This document shows, one piece after another, positions 1 through 7,700 of a stretch of DNA of 9,417 nucleotides (its first letter is position 1; each line of letters starts with the position of its first letter). The translations under genes were made by a program, and so were the position numbers. The DNA is taken from NCBI GenBank assembly GCA_964463985.1, contig CAYXEK010000137.1, positions 1 to 9,417 on the forward strand. Direction: 5' to 3'. The stretch is from JAXGPF01 sp964463985. Its GTDB lineage: Bacteria > Verrucomicrobiota > Kiritimatiellia > JAAZAB01. The notes under the pieces were generated by a model. The model had not been told where the DNA came from. It was given only the letters and a program-made list of their open reading frames with translations, and ran no database searches.

Positions 1-3
1 ACA

Positions 4-56
4 CCCTGCTACACTGAAGCTACGCAGGGCAAGCCGTTCGGCTACTACAATCCTGC
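4..56. repeat. REP-like cluster of short palindromes
   Basis: Several short symmetric elements are packed at the left edge. CCCTGC (4-9) is complementary to GCAGGG (24-29), and CCTGC (52-56) could compete for the same partner. AGCCG-TT-CGGCT (32-43) is a tight hairpin. GCTAC occurs three times (8-12, 19-23, 41-45). Alternative pairing and short direct repeats in intergenic DNA downstream of a gene are typical of REP or STAR-like dispersed repeats. Whether it is repeated elsewhere in the genome cannot be seen here, and the element may continue beyond the left edge. No U-tract follows on either strand, so it is not an obvious intrinsic terminator. Confidence 0.4.
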
Positions 57-129
57 CTGTATGAAACCCGCGGTATCCGTCCGATCAGATTATTGGCATC
101 CGTTCGTAATGCGCCTGTTGTCTCATTGT

Positions 130-156
130 ATCAATCACTGGCACAGCCAGGTTGAT
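130..156. other. Imperfect hairpin downstream of gene D
   Basis: ATCAA (130-134) pairs with TTGAT (152-156), and CTGGC (138-142) pairs with GCCAG (146-150) around an ACA loop. An asymmetric internal loop separates the two stems. It lies about 40 bases past the D stop codon. There is no run of T on the 3' side in either direction, so a role as a Rho-independent terminator is doubtful. It could be an mRNA 3'-end stabilising structure or chance. Confidence 0.3.
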
Positions 157-196
157 GTGGGGAGATTCCACCCGGTTGGACGGCATGCCCCCCGTT

Positions 197-2122
197 TTAA
201 CGAATGGAAAACATCACCCCTGCCGGCACTAACTCAAAGCACCCCATGTCCGCCTGCCGGGAAAACCGGTCCCGGCGCGGCCGGCCGTTCAGGTCCACGG
301 CGCCGGGCTCCAGCATCCACGGCAGGTTGGTCCCGGCATTGATCCCGGCTGACCCGGCAGTTAAGCGCCAATCGCCATCGGCAGCCCCGACAAACGACGG
401 CGGATTGGTGGTATTACCCCGAACGCCCCCGAAATCGCGGGGACTGCAGCAATAATGCACGGAATTGCTTTCCGCTTCCAGATCATCCCATTGATACATC
501 CCCATATCGCGTTCTTCGTCGTTGACCGTACCGCTCCAGCGGTTGGACCAGACCAGGCAATTGTAAATGCGGTTTGCGCCCACGACGCAAATTCCGGCGC
601 CACGCTGATGCGATTGAGTGCCTTGAATTTCATTATCAATAATGGTGCAATTGCTGATTTCGCCCAGTTCATTCACGTGCGCATATATTCCGCCGCCGAA
701 GCGATTAGATCCCAAGTTGCCTGCAATCAAGCAATTCCGAATTACGCAATAATTTTGCGCGCTAATGCCGCCACCGAGTCTTGCTGCTTGATTGCTGATG
801 ATATGGCAATTTATCACAGTGCTCGTGCCTGTTGCAAAAATGCCACCTCCGCTGCCTTTTATGGCGTAATTATTTTCTATCACGCAATTCTCCATCCAGG
901 CATTCTTCAAATGTGCGCCACCGCCGCCCCAGGCGCCAGTGTCGGAACCTTTATTGCCCCTGATTTCTACATTGCGAATCATAATCATATTTGTTTCCGA
1001 CGCTGAAGCTATAATCCCGCCGCCGCCGGCATTTGCGCCATGGCATTCATTATCAGCGACCAGGGAATTTTCCATTAACAGTCCGCATGAGGAGGCATGC
1101 ATGCCGCCGCCATCCCGTTCCGCAATGTTATTGACAAGTCTGCAGTTGCGCATAACATGGTTTGTGCCGTTATTAATGCTAACTCCACCGCCGCTGGCAC
1201 TTGTGCCCACGGCGATATTGTTGCTGATCAGACAGTCGGTAGTCAACACGCCTATGTCACTGCCAGCTTTGCCCTCGTAGATATAAAGCCCGCCGGCGCG
1301 CAGGGCGCCCGTATTGCCTGTCACACGGCAATTGGTTATAATTCCTGATTCCTCTGCGTAAATTCCACCACCATTGTCCGCATAATTACTGACAATCGTA
1401 CAATTGTCCAAGATACCGCCTTTATAAAGGGCAACGCCACCGCCGCCACGCAGCGCACAAAAACATTGATTTCCGACAATATCGCAATTGACCAATTTGC
1501 CGGATATGAGCACCAACACACCGCCACCAATCTGTCTGAGGGATGTTGTCGTCGGCGGGTTGGTGACAATATTCTCATGAATTCTACAATTCCATAACTC
1601 ACCACCGTCGTACAGGCAAACACCGCCGCCGCCATATTCCTCCAGCCTGGCATGCGCAGTATTGCTGATAACCAGGCAATTTGTAACCAGCCCCGCGGTC
1701 ATATATATACCGCCGCCTCTAACCCGGCCATCTTCAGCGGTAACCAGACCCCGGGTGATGGTAAAGCCGTCTATGACGGCATCGGCATGTCTTATCTCGA
1801 AACATCGGTTTTGATTATCGCCGTCTATGATTGTCCCGTCCGGATCAACTGCTCCGTTTTTCCAACTGCGGATAGTCACGGCCTGGTTGACATAGATTTG
1901 CGCCGCCAGCGTATAGGCGCCGTTGGACACCCATACTTCCGTCACATCCCCCTGCGCCAGCGCATTGCTGATGCTGGCCTTGGGCGCTGTCCAATCCAGA
2001 CCGGATTTGCCGTCATCCCCGCCGGCCGACGGCATGGCAACGCGATAAACCTCGCCCATTAACGCGCCGGCGCCCGCCAGCAACCCCATTAGAACAACAC
2101 ATATTTTTGCTTGATTGTTCAT
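197..2122 (-). CDS. Gene D: secreted right-handed beta-helix protein with choice-of-anchor-Q-like C-terminus
   Basis: A 641-residue exported protein. Residues 1-23 form a signal peptide (NNQAK, then a hydrophobic stretch ending ALMG). Residues 25-125 are a typical helix-capping lead-in (YRVAMPSAG, VSNGAYTL, TIIDGDNQNRCFEI, IDGFTITRG). Residues 136-528 hold about 14 parallel beta-helix rungs of the form GGGI-x-G-x-NCxI-xx-N. Twelve rungs have Cys at the same place. The C-terminus (about 553-630: SVHYCCSP, GDWRLTAGSAGINAGTN, VDLNGRPRRDR, ADMGCFE) matches the choice-of-anchor-Q style ending. Such proteins are thought to act outside the cytoplasm on or near polysaccharide. No lyase or hydrolase catalytic motif is visible, so enzyme activity is not claimed. 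The start is supported by AAGGAGG (2131-2137) 8 bases upstream. A MITE-like element ends just behind that site. No PEP-CTERM or T9SS sorting tail is seen. It could instead be an adhesin or a structural glycan-binding protein. Confidence 0.9.
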   Translation of the reverse strand: MNNQAKICVVLMGLLAGAGALMGEVYRVAMPSAGGDDGKSGLDWTAPKASISNALAQGDVTEVWVSNGAYTLAAQIYVNQAVTIRSWKNGAVDPDGTIIDGDNQNRCFEIRHADAVIDGFTITRGLVTAEDGRVRGGGIYMTAGLVTNCLVISNTAHARLEEYGGGGVCLYDGGELWNCRIHENIVTNPPTTTSLRQIGGGVLVLISGKLVNCDIVGNQCFCALRGGGGVALYKGGILDNCTIVSNYADNGGGIYAEESGIITNCRVTGNTGALRAGGLYIYEGKAGSDIGVLTTDCLISNNIAVGTSASGGGVSINNGTNHVMRNCRLVNNIAERDGGGMHASSCGLLMENSLVADNECHGANAGGGGIIASASETNMIMIRNVEIRGNKGSDTGAWGGGGAHLKNAWMENCVIENNYAIKGSGGGIFATGTSTVINCHIISNQAARLGGGISAQNYCVIRNCLIAGNLGSNRFGGGIYAHVNELGEISNCTIIDNEIQGTQSHQRGAGICVVGANRIYNCLVWSNRWSGTVNDEERDMGMYQWDDLEAESNSVHYCCSPRDFGGVRGNTTNPPSFVGAADGDWRLTAGSAGINAGTNLPWMLEPGAVDLNGRPRRDRFSRQADMGCFELVPAGVMFSIR

Positions 2123-2130
2123 ACTGCAAT

Positions 2131-2137
2131 CCTCCTT
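2131..2137 (-). promoter_or_regulatory. Ribosome-binding site of gene D
   Basis: The minus strand reads AAGGAGG, a near-perfect Shine-Dalgarno sequence 8 bases before the ATG. It fixes the D start at 2122. It sits only 6 bases from the TAAT duplication that borders the inserted element. Confidence 0.85.
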
Positions 2138-2143
2138 CTTGTG

Positions 2144-2147
2144 TAAT
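2144..2147. repeat. TAAT target-site duplication, left copy
   Basis: TAAT lies immediately outside the left terminal inverted repeat. The same four bases in the same orientation (2381-2384) lie immediately outside the right repeat, as expected for a 4-bp staggered-cut insertion. Confidence 0.7.
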
Positions 2148-2160
2148 CCTGAATCCGTGA
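2148..2160. repeat. Left terminal inverted repeat
   Basis: CCTGAATCCGTGA, identical over 13 bases to the reverse complement of 2368-2380. Beyond 13 bases the two ends diverge, sharing only scattered positions. Confidence 0.72.
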
Positions 2161-2172
2161 CGGGATTTTATG

Positions 2173-2184
2173 TTGTCAAGACAA
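2173..2184. promoter_or_regulatory. Operator-like palindrome containing a TTGACA -35-like box
   Basis: TTGTC-AA-GACAA is a perfect 5-bp inverted repeat with a 2-base centre. Read on the minus strand, toward D, it contains TTGACA (2174-2179), the consensus -35 hexamer. The hexamer 17 bases further on is GGATTC, which is not a -10, so it is not a complete sigma70 promoter. TAAAAT lies only 3 bases after it. A protein-binding site or chance symmetry are both possible. Confidence 0.25.
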
Positions 2185-2200
2185 TGTGCGTACAAACAAC

Positions 2201-2228
2201 AATTTATGGCATTTTAAAATATCACCAA
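2201..2228 (-). promoter_or_regulatory. Weak candidate promoter inside the MITE, reading toward D
   Basis: On the minus strand TTGGTG (2223-2228) is followed after 16 bases by TAAATT (2201-2206), within the AT-rich part of the element. Half of the -35 box and four of six -10 positions match sigma70 consensus. It is listed because D has no other upstream DNA of its own, not because the match is strong. Confidence 0.2.
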
Positions 2229-2298
2229 AAACACACGGCGCTGTTTGGCGGAAAAGACCGCCCTGCGGGTGAGGCCATTATGCCGCATCTGCTTTGTT

Positions 2299-2339
2299 GC
2301 GAAGGATTCGCAGTATATTTATACAGCTTCATCCTTCGC
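2299..2339. other. Nested hairpin inside the MITE-like element
   Basis: GCGAAGGAT (2299-2307) pairs perfectly with ATCCTTCGC (2331-2339). Inside the loop, GTATA (2313-2317) pairs with TATAC (2320-2324). An alternative small hairpin GCGAA-GGA-TTCGC (2299-2311) competes with the long stem. The 9-bp direct repeat CGCATCTGC flanks the structure (2284-2292 and 2344-2352). There is no U-tract, so it is not a terminator. Stable internal structure is common in MITEs. Confidence 0.55.
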
Positions 2340-2367
2340 GCCGCGCATCTGCGGTATACTGACCTCA

Positions 2368-2380
2368 TCACGGATTCAGG
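2368..2380. repeat. Right terminal inverted repeat
   Basis: TCACGGATTCAGG, the exact reverse complement of 2148-2160. The TAAT duplication follows immediately. Confidence 0.72.
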
Positions 2381-2384
2381 TAAT
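2381..2384. repeat. TAAT target-site duplication, right copy
   Basis: Same four bases and orientation as 2144-2147. Removing one TAAT plus 2148-2380 would restore a C-to-D gap of about 61 bases, close to the 50-base gap between B and C. Confidence 0.7.
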
Positions 2385-2420
2385 GCCTTGGCACGCGGGT
2401 TTTTACCGGCGCGGATGGCG

Positions 2421-4727
2421 TTATAATTCTCCCGCCGCTCCAGATGACGCCGCCGAAGCCGCGCCGTCCAGGATAATTTCCTCTACCGCAATTCCACCTA
2501 CCCAGGCCGTGCCCTGGGCGCCGCGATCCAGCCGGCATATAATCTGCCCTACCCGCGCATCGCCGGGCGTCCGGAGGTTTCCCGCCCCCCGCAACCATGC
2601 GCCGGGCGCCACCGCCGCCCGGTCTCCATTGCGCATGTCCTGCAGCGGCCATTCATTATACTCCGTGCCGCACCGATCGCCATTCTCGCGAATCACATCA
2701 AACATTACCCGCGGCAAAACGGGCGCATTATCCTTTTCCGCCTTAGTTTTGACCCAGGCCGTGATCCGGTAAAATGTGTTGGGCTTGACAGGGAAAACTG
2801 CCGGATCGCCGCCGGGATTATAAACCGCCTCGGCTTGGGCGTCCCCGGTTGCGTTCGCCAGCACCAGCATCCGCCCGTCGGTTCGGTCGGAAGCGGCAAA
2901 CACCGCGTTCGGACTCCACCCGGCAGTTTCAGCGACAGCGTCCAACCCGGGCAAAGTCAAAGTCGTGGCAAACGGAAAAATCACCTCGTTCACTGACCGG
3001 GGTGTCCTGGCATCCATTTCCACCACCCGTCCGAGATTGCCCTGCACCGCCATGTCGCGCCCCATCCAGTTGATCCCGCCGACGGCATTGCCCACACAAA
3101 GGTTGTTGGCGACGATATTCTGTTCCGTCTCCGACCCGCCCAGATATATCCCCCACAACTGCGTCTTCTCAATCGTTATCCGCGCGCCCTTTGCATAACC
3201 ATGCAACAAGGGTTGCTCCGTAATCAAGACCCAATCCGTACCCACCTGTTTGCGCTCGACGCGGTGCAATTCCGACACCCCACCGCCGGCAATGCGCATG
3301 GTAAAATTGGTCAACCCCTGTTTGAAATAGTTTGTGGCATAATAGTGCTTTTCATCCATCGGCTCCAGGAACATCGGCAGAAGTTCAACCCAATCCTCCA
3401 ACTTCAGTTCCGTTGCGCCGGACGGGACGGATTCCTTCAACTCGGCCGGATACAAGTCCTGATCGTCAAAAATACGGTTATTGGCAATCACGCATTGCCG
3501 GGCATCGCGGAAGGAAATGGCTGCCGGCACCGGTTGAATATTTTTATTGTATATTGAAATTCGTCCCGGCCTTAATCCCAAACGACTCTGCCAATTGTTA
3601 AACAGCAGATTGCCGGTAATAATGTAATCCTCGGCCTTCCCGATGGCGCTGTCCTGAATCGCCGACCGTCCGTTGTGATATATGACGTTGTCGGTGATCA
3701 TGATAAACCGGTCCCCGCTGCGCCCATGCCGCACTTCCGGGTATTGCTCGCTGCACGGCCGGCCCAACTGGCCGATCCCGCTGCCGCCGTTAGCGTATAT
3801 ATGATTCTGGCTGATGATCACCCCATAATTGCCCCAGCACATATAAATGCCTTCAGTATCGTTATGGTGCACGGTGTTCTGAATAACCCGTGAATACGGG
3901 CCGGAGCCGGGATGAATTCCCTGGAAACTGTGGCTGACATCGCAATTAAAGACCGTTGCGCGGCTGCCTAACGATATCGCCACTTGCGCCGCGCCGTACA
4001 CCCGGCAGTTTTCAATCCTTGAATCGCCGCCCATGTATGGCACGCACCGCAGACGGATCCACCAGTAGGGGTATTTCCGATATAATTTTTCGCCATCCAC
4101 TTTTTGCGCTTCCCGGTTGCCATCCAGCGCCAAGTCGGAGATCACATTCCGCAGCGATGTGCGGATGAGCATGAACCCGTTATACATTGCCGCCTGATTT
4201 TCCACTTTCAAATCGCAAGTTGGTTTCCAGGGCCGCGGCGTCAACGGTCTTTCTCCCATACGATGCCCGGATTGATTCAAGTATATTTTATTGCCTTCCA
4301 CCCGGTCAATATATACATGCACCTCCGCCTTGCCGCCCATCTCGCCCAGCGACATATCCATCCCCGGCCGCAATCCATCGGAATGCTCGACCACAATGTA
4401 GTTCTGCGTGGAGGATGAAGTCACATCCTCCGCCAGCAACACGCGCAGACCGGGATTTTTACGGATGATTGATCCCGGACCATATCCGCGCAACCATGTG
4501 TCTGGTTTCATATATATGCGCGCGGCTATTTCATACTCGCCCGTGGGCAGTATCACCACGCCGCCCTCTTTCGGCAGACTGTCCAGCGCCTCCTGAATCC
4601 CCGCCGTGACCGTGCCCGGCACGTTGCGGTCAACAATCACCGAACCGGCGCCTTCGTCGGCATTACCACAATACACGCGCCCAAGCCCCCAGATCATCAA
4701 AGCCGCCAAAATGCAACCTTTCAACAT
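2421..4727 (-). CDS. Gene C: secreted pectate-lyase-like beta-helix protein with C-terminal CBM-like sandwich
   Basis: A 768-residue exported protein. Residues 1-23 are a signal peptide (hydrophobic to VYC, then GNADEG). The Cys does not fit a standard lipobox. Residues 40-90 match the start of the pectate lyase superfamily fold (TAGIQEALDSLPKEGGVVILP, TGEYEIAARI, WLRGYG). Helix rungs follow at about 181-425 (ISDLALDGN, IQNTVHHNDTEGIY, ITDNVIYHNGRSAI, CVIANNRIFDD) and resume at 524-566 (WGIYLGG, IVANNLCVGNAVGGI). Two stretches interrupt the helix, at about 95-155 and 428-521. Residues about 590-755 look like a galactose-binding or CBM4/9/22-type sandwich (FYRITAWVKTK, VGGIAVEEIILDG). The likely role is binding or cleaving an extracellular polysaccharide. 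No GH28, PL or epimerase (DPHD) catalytic motif was found, so the reaction is unassigned. The start is supported by AGGAG 8-10 bases upstream. It lies 50 bases after B, probably in the same operon. Confidence 0.9.
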   Translation of the reverse strand: MLKGCILAALMIWGLGRVYCGNADEGAGSVIVDRNVPGTVTAGIQEALDSLPKEGGVVILPTGEYEIAARIYMKPDTWLRGYGPGSIIRKNPGLRVLLAEDVTSSSTQNYIVVEHSDGLRPGMDMSLGEMGGKAEVHVYIDRVEGNKIYLNQSGHRMGERPLTPRPWKPTCDLKVENQAAMYNGFMLIRTSLRNVISDLALDGNREAQKVDGEKLYRKYPYWWIRLRCVPYMGGDSRIENCRVYGAAQVAISLGSRATVFNCDVSHSFQGIHPGSGPYSRVIQNTVHHNDTEGIYMCWGNYGVIISQNHIYANGGSGIGQLGRPCSEQYPEVRHGRSGDRFIMITDNVIYHNGRSAIQDSAIGKAEDYIITGNLLFNNWQSRLGLRPGRISIYNKNIQPVPAAISFRDARQCVIANNRIFDDQDLYPAELKESVPSGATELKLEDWVELLPMFLEPMDEKHYYATNYFKQGLTNFTMRIAGGGVSELHRVERKQVGTDWVLITEQPLLHGYAKGARITIEKTQLWGIYLGGSETEQNIVANNLCVGNAVGGINWMGRDMAVQGNLGRVVEMDARTPRSVNEVIFPFATTLTLPGLDAVAETAGWSPNAVFAASDRTDGRMLVLANATGDAQAEAVYNPGGDPAVFPVKPNTFYRITAWVKTKAEKDNAPVLPRVMFDVIRENGDRCGTEYNEWPLQDMRNGDRAAVAPGAWLRGAGNLRTPGDARVGQIICRLDRGAQGTAWVGGIAVEEIILDGAASAASSGAAGEL

Positions 4728-4735
4728 GCGTGCCT

Positions 4736-4740
4736 CTCCT
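4736..4740 (-). promoter_or_regulatory. Ribosome-binding site of gene C
   Basis: The minus strand reads AGGAG followed by AGGCACGC and the ATG at 4727, an 8-base spacer. The 50-bp gap between B and C is AT-rich and shows no convincing -35/-10 pair or terminator, which supports cotranscription. Confidence 0.75.
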
Positions 4741-4777
4741 TTACTTAATTATTTCATTCTTAAGCATTAACGAGTAA

Positions 4778-7700
4778 TCATTCCTCAAATTCCGTGGCCT
4801 GCATTCCTTGTTCGAATTGGATGGCGTCCAACCAGACCGTGCCGCCCTCCGTCATGTCCTTGACCCTGAAATCCAGTATGTTGCTGTTCCAGCTCGAACT
4901 GCCGCCAATCCGCGCTGGCAGCAGCGCGGTATGTTCATAACGCCGCCATTCAACGCTCAGATCGAAAGTCCGGCTGGCTTTATATGCGTCATATTCCACT
5001 CCATCCAACCGTTCCATCTGGCGCGGATACAGCCAGATTTTCAGGCCCGGCCGGTTGGCGCGCGCCCAGAACGAAATCGTGTATGGCACGGCCTTGTCAT
5101 TCTGCGGATTGCAATGGATTTGCGTCGAATAAACCGGATGCCGCATGATCAGGCAATATTCGCCTTGATAAGGTTGATTGGTTACCTGCCCCCACGACGG
5201 ATCGGCGCTGCCGGCCATATTGTCCATGTCGTGGCTGAAGCTGGGGAACCAGTAGTCCGGCCAGCCCTTGACGGTCGCCGCCTCGAACCCTGGATTGAGC
5301 AGTTCGTTTTTCCTGTCGGGACGGTAATCGTTCGGCCACGCCTCTTCCGGTGGCGGCGCTTCGCTCTGCAGATGCGTCATGCTGACCCGCATGTTTACCG
5401 ACTCGGTAACGCCCCGCAATCTATACGCGCGCACACCCAGCGGCTCAATCTTCTCCGTGAATTTATGATCTACCGCCGCCTGCTGATTCCCGCCAAACAG
5501 CGGCTCCACCGCTCCCGCCATCCCGTCAATCGCAAATGTTGCGGTCACCGGATAATACCGGGCATTGGCCGCCAGCAGCAGGTATTCGCCATCAGGCATC
5601 CGGAACACGCGCGCATGCACTTCCGGATACGTGTCCTTCCAGTAATCAAACACCACCGGCTGGAATGCCGGCGCAGCATCCGGCGCCTCCAACACGGCGG
5701 ATTCATAGGTTGCCGTCTGATCAATCCGCCCGCCATTAGCCAGAGGGCCGATGACCCGGAACCGGCGGCAGACTTCCTGCATGGCGTCCCAGCCCTCCTG
5801 GTAATGGAACGGATAGCAAAAGAAGGATAACCCGCTGGCGCCGTATATCACCGCCAGGTGGCATTGATTCAATTGTTCAGCGAATGTCAAGGGCCGCTTG
5901 CGGAATCCGCTCCAGAGATTCCCCACGAGAGTCTGCCAGCAGGCTTGCCGGTATTGTTCACCGCGATGATAAGTCATCCAGGTAATCTTGGCTACAAAAT
6001 CCGGCGTAGCCCGCGCGCCCATGGCGGCGCGGCCGGGTGTCCAGTAGGGATCGGTCATGATAATGTCAAAGCAATCCGTGATTTCGCCGATATAACTCGA
6101 GAAATTCCGGATGATCGGGTGGTATCCATCCGCCGCATGGATTTGCCGGTACAAATTGCGTCCCACTGACCGGCTGTTGCGGTCGCCGTCTTCGTCCATG
6201 ATGAAATATGAAGTTAACAATGGATTATCCCGGACTCTGCCGATTACATCCAGAATTCGGGGCATATTCTTGGCGTAATACTCGATATAAAGTTCATCCT
6301 GCTGCGCCGGGGTCAGTTTTTGGAAGTGTTTGTTTGATACTCCGCCCAGACCCATCAGCGCTTTACGGGCAACAAAATAACTTTGGAAGGATATTTTGTG
6401 CAATTCCGCTGCGGTTGCTTCGTCAAAGTAACGATCGATCCCGTCCAGCCTGACATGTTGCATATGGAAGTCGGGCGACTCTACATAATACATGTTCAGT
6501 TGCTTCAACAAATCGAGATATTTGAAAATATCCGCTGTATTTTCCAAATGCGCCCATTGGAAATACGTGTTGAATCCAGCCTCGGCAACACGTTTGAAAT
6601 CCTTCTCGTCGGCGTAGGTTATCCTCGCCATAACCAAACCGATCGGGAAAAACGGCTTGCCGTTGTTCAGCACTACCCGGTTGATGTGGTCAATTTTCCA
6701 CTCACACCCTGGCTTTGGCTCGCGCTTGATTATCGGAAGCTCGCAGGTAAAGTAACGCTCATTGCCGGCTTTACGCCGCAATTCCACCGTTACTGCATTA
6801 TGCCCCTGCCCCAGCTCCGCCAGCTTTACCGGCAGCCTGGTCTCCGGGCCGACTTCATCCATACGGCCGATTTCCACACCTGCCGCCACCGCGCACAACC
6901 GGAACTCCGCCAACGCCTCCGCCGGCAATCCCAGTTCGCACACAATCAGGGCGGTGTCTTCCGCGGTGTAATAGTTGCGGTCGGCATACACCCGCATGAC
7001 CTTCAGTGCCGCCGGCCGCGCCATCTGCGCCCAGTTCAGCGTTTCACCACTCTCAATCGTTTGAACGGATACTGTCACATCGCGTTCGGCAAGATTTGCC
7101 ACCGGCACGCGTATGATTTTCCGGATTATGGCTTCTCCCGCCACCTCGACATCTTCCGCTACGTCATGCCCCGGCCCCACTGCCGGCTGATCCTGGACGC
7201 TGATTTTCACACGCCCCGCACGGTGGTTTTTCCCCTCCAATTCCACCGCCACTTCATAATAATTGCCGCCATCCACAACCCCGTACGGTAACACTTCGGC
7301 TTTTTTCAACTCCACCAGAAACGGTATTTCCAATCCCGCATCCGGAATCCCGGCCAGCGGCGCAAACCGGTCCGGCTCGTGAAATGATCGCACAATCGGC
7401 GCGAAACTGCGCCATTCTTTGCGTTCCGCAACAATCACCCCGCTGCCGTCAATATCCGGAATCCGCTTGTTACGCGTAAGATTGAACCGGAACTGATCGG
7501 GAGTGTTGAACGCCGTAAAAACATACAGCGGCAGCGCCAATTCCCCGGCCCACCCCTCCGGATTAACCGCCGTGGCTGACCGCCAGGGAAAATCCCAGCC
7601 GGTCTCCCGGCTGCCGCCGGTAATCCGGCGTTCGTCCTTCGCCCCCGCCCAACTCAGCATATAATGAAAATACACCTTGCCGCCCGTGCCGGGATCCAGA

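Larger units (their letters stand above)
1..196. other. Non-coding left flank, no convincing gene
   Basis: This is the stretch after the D stop codon. It contains the REP-like palindromes and one imperfect hairpin, plus the 8-bp palindrome GGCATGCC (182-189). A 33-codon minus-strand frame (85-186) and a plus-strand frame open from base 1 exist. Neither has a proper ribosome-binding site or a recognisable product, so neither is called as a gene. Confidence 0.45.
2148..2380. mobile_element. MITE-like non-autonomous element, 233 bp
   Basis: The element starts with CCTGAATCCGTGA (2148-2160) and ends with its exact reverse complement TCACGGATTCAGG (2368-2380). TAAT is duplicated directly outside both ends. 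A 13-bp perfect inverted repeat bordered by a direct duplication is very unlikely by chance in a 298-bp gap. The inside encodes no plausible protein, is AT-rich in its left half and carries nested hairpins in its right half. All this fits a miniature inverted-repeat element mobilised in trans by a full-length insertion sequence. The CCTGAAT end and 4-bp duplication resemble IS1380-family ends from memory, but this is a low-confidence guess and no transposase is present. It separates C from D. Confidence 0.72.

Noticed and set aside
85..186. 33-codon minus-strand frame after D (MPSNRVESPH... to MPII)
   Set aside because: The residue mix looks plausible, but only a G-run touches the ATG, with no usable spacing. 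The frame crosses a hairpin and matches nothing I recognise. It could be a gene remnant, but this is not supportable.
1..342. Plus-strand frame open from base 1 to 342
   Set aside because: It runs antisense into the well-supported end of D, has no ribosome-binding site and no recognisable product. Its last third is a Gly/Pro/Arg-rich shadow of D.
550..1720. Regularly spaced short repeats (ccgccgcc and gcaattg-like) suggesting a repeat array
   Set aside because: They are the codon-level trace of GGG and NC residues in successive beta-helix rungs of D. Spacing and sequence vary, and there are no conserved CRISPR repeats or spacers.
2247..2262. GGCGG-AAAAGA-CCGCC hairpin as a terminator
   Set aside because: The stem is perfect, but no T-run follows on either strand. 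It lies inside the MITE-like element and is best seen as part of it.
2384..2420. Possible terminator right after C (GCGCCGG...CCCGCG and TGCC-TT-GGCA)
   Set aside because: The stems are short or mismatched, and no U-tract follows in the direction of transcription.
4728..4777. Separate promoter in the B-C gap
   Set aside because: The gap is AT-rich, but no hexamer pair with 16-18 bp spacing reaches a fair match. Only CTTAA/TTAAG symmetry is seen.
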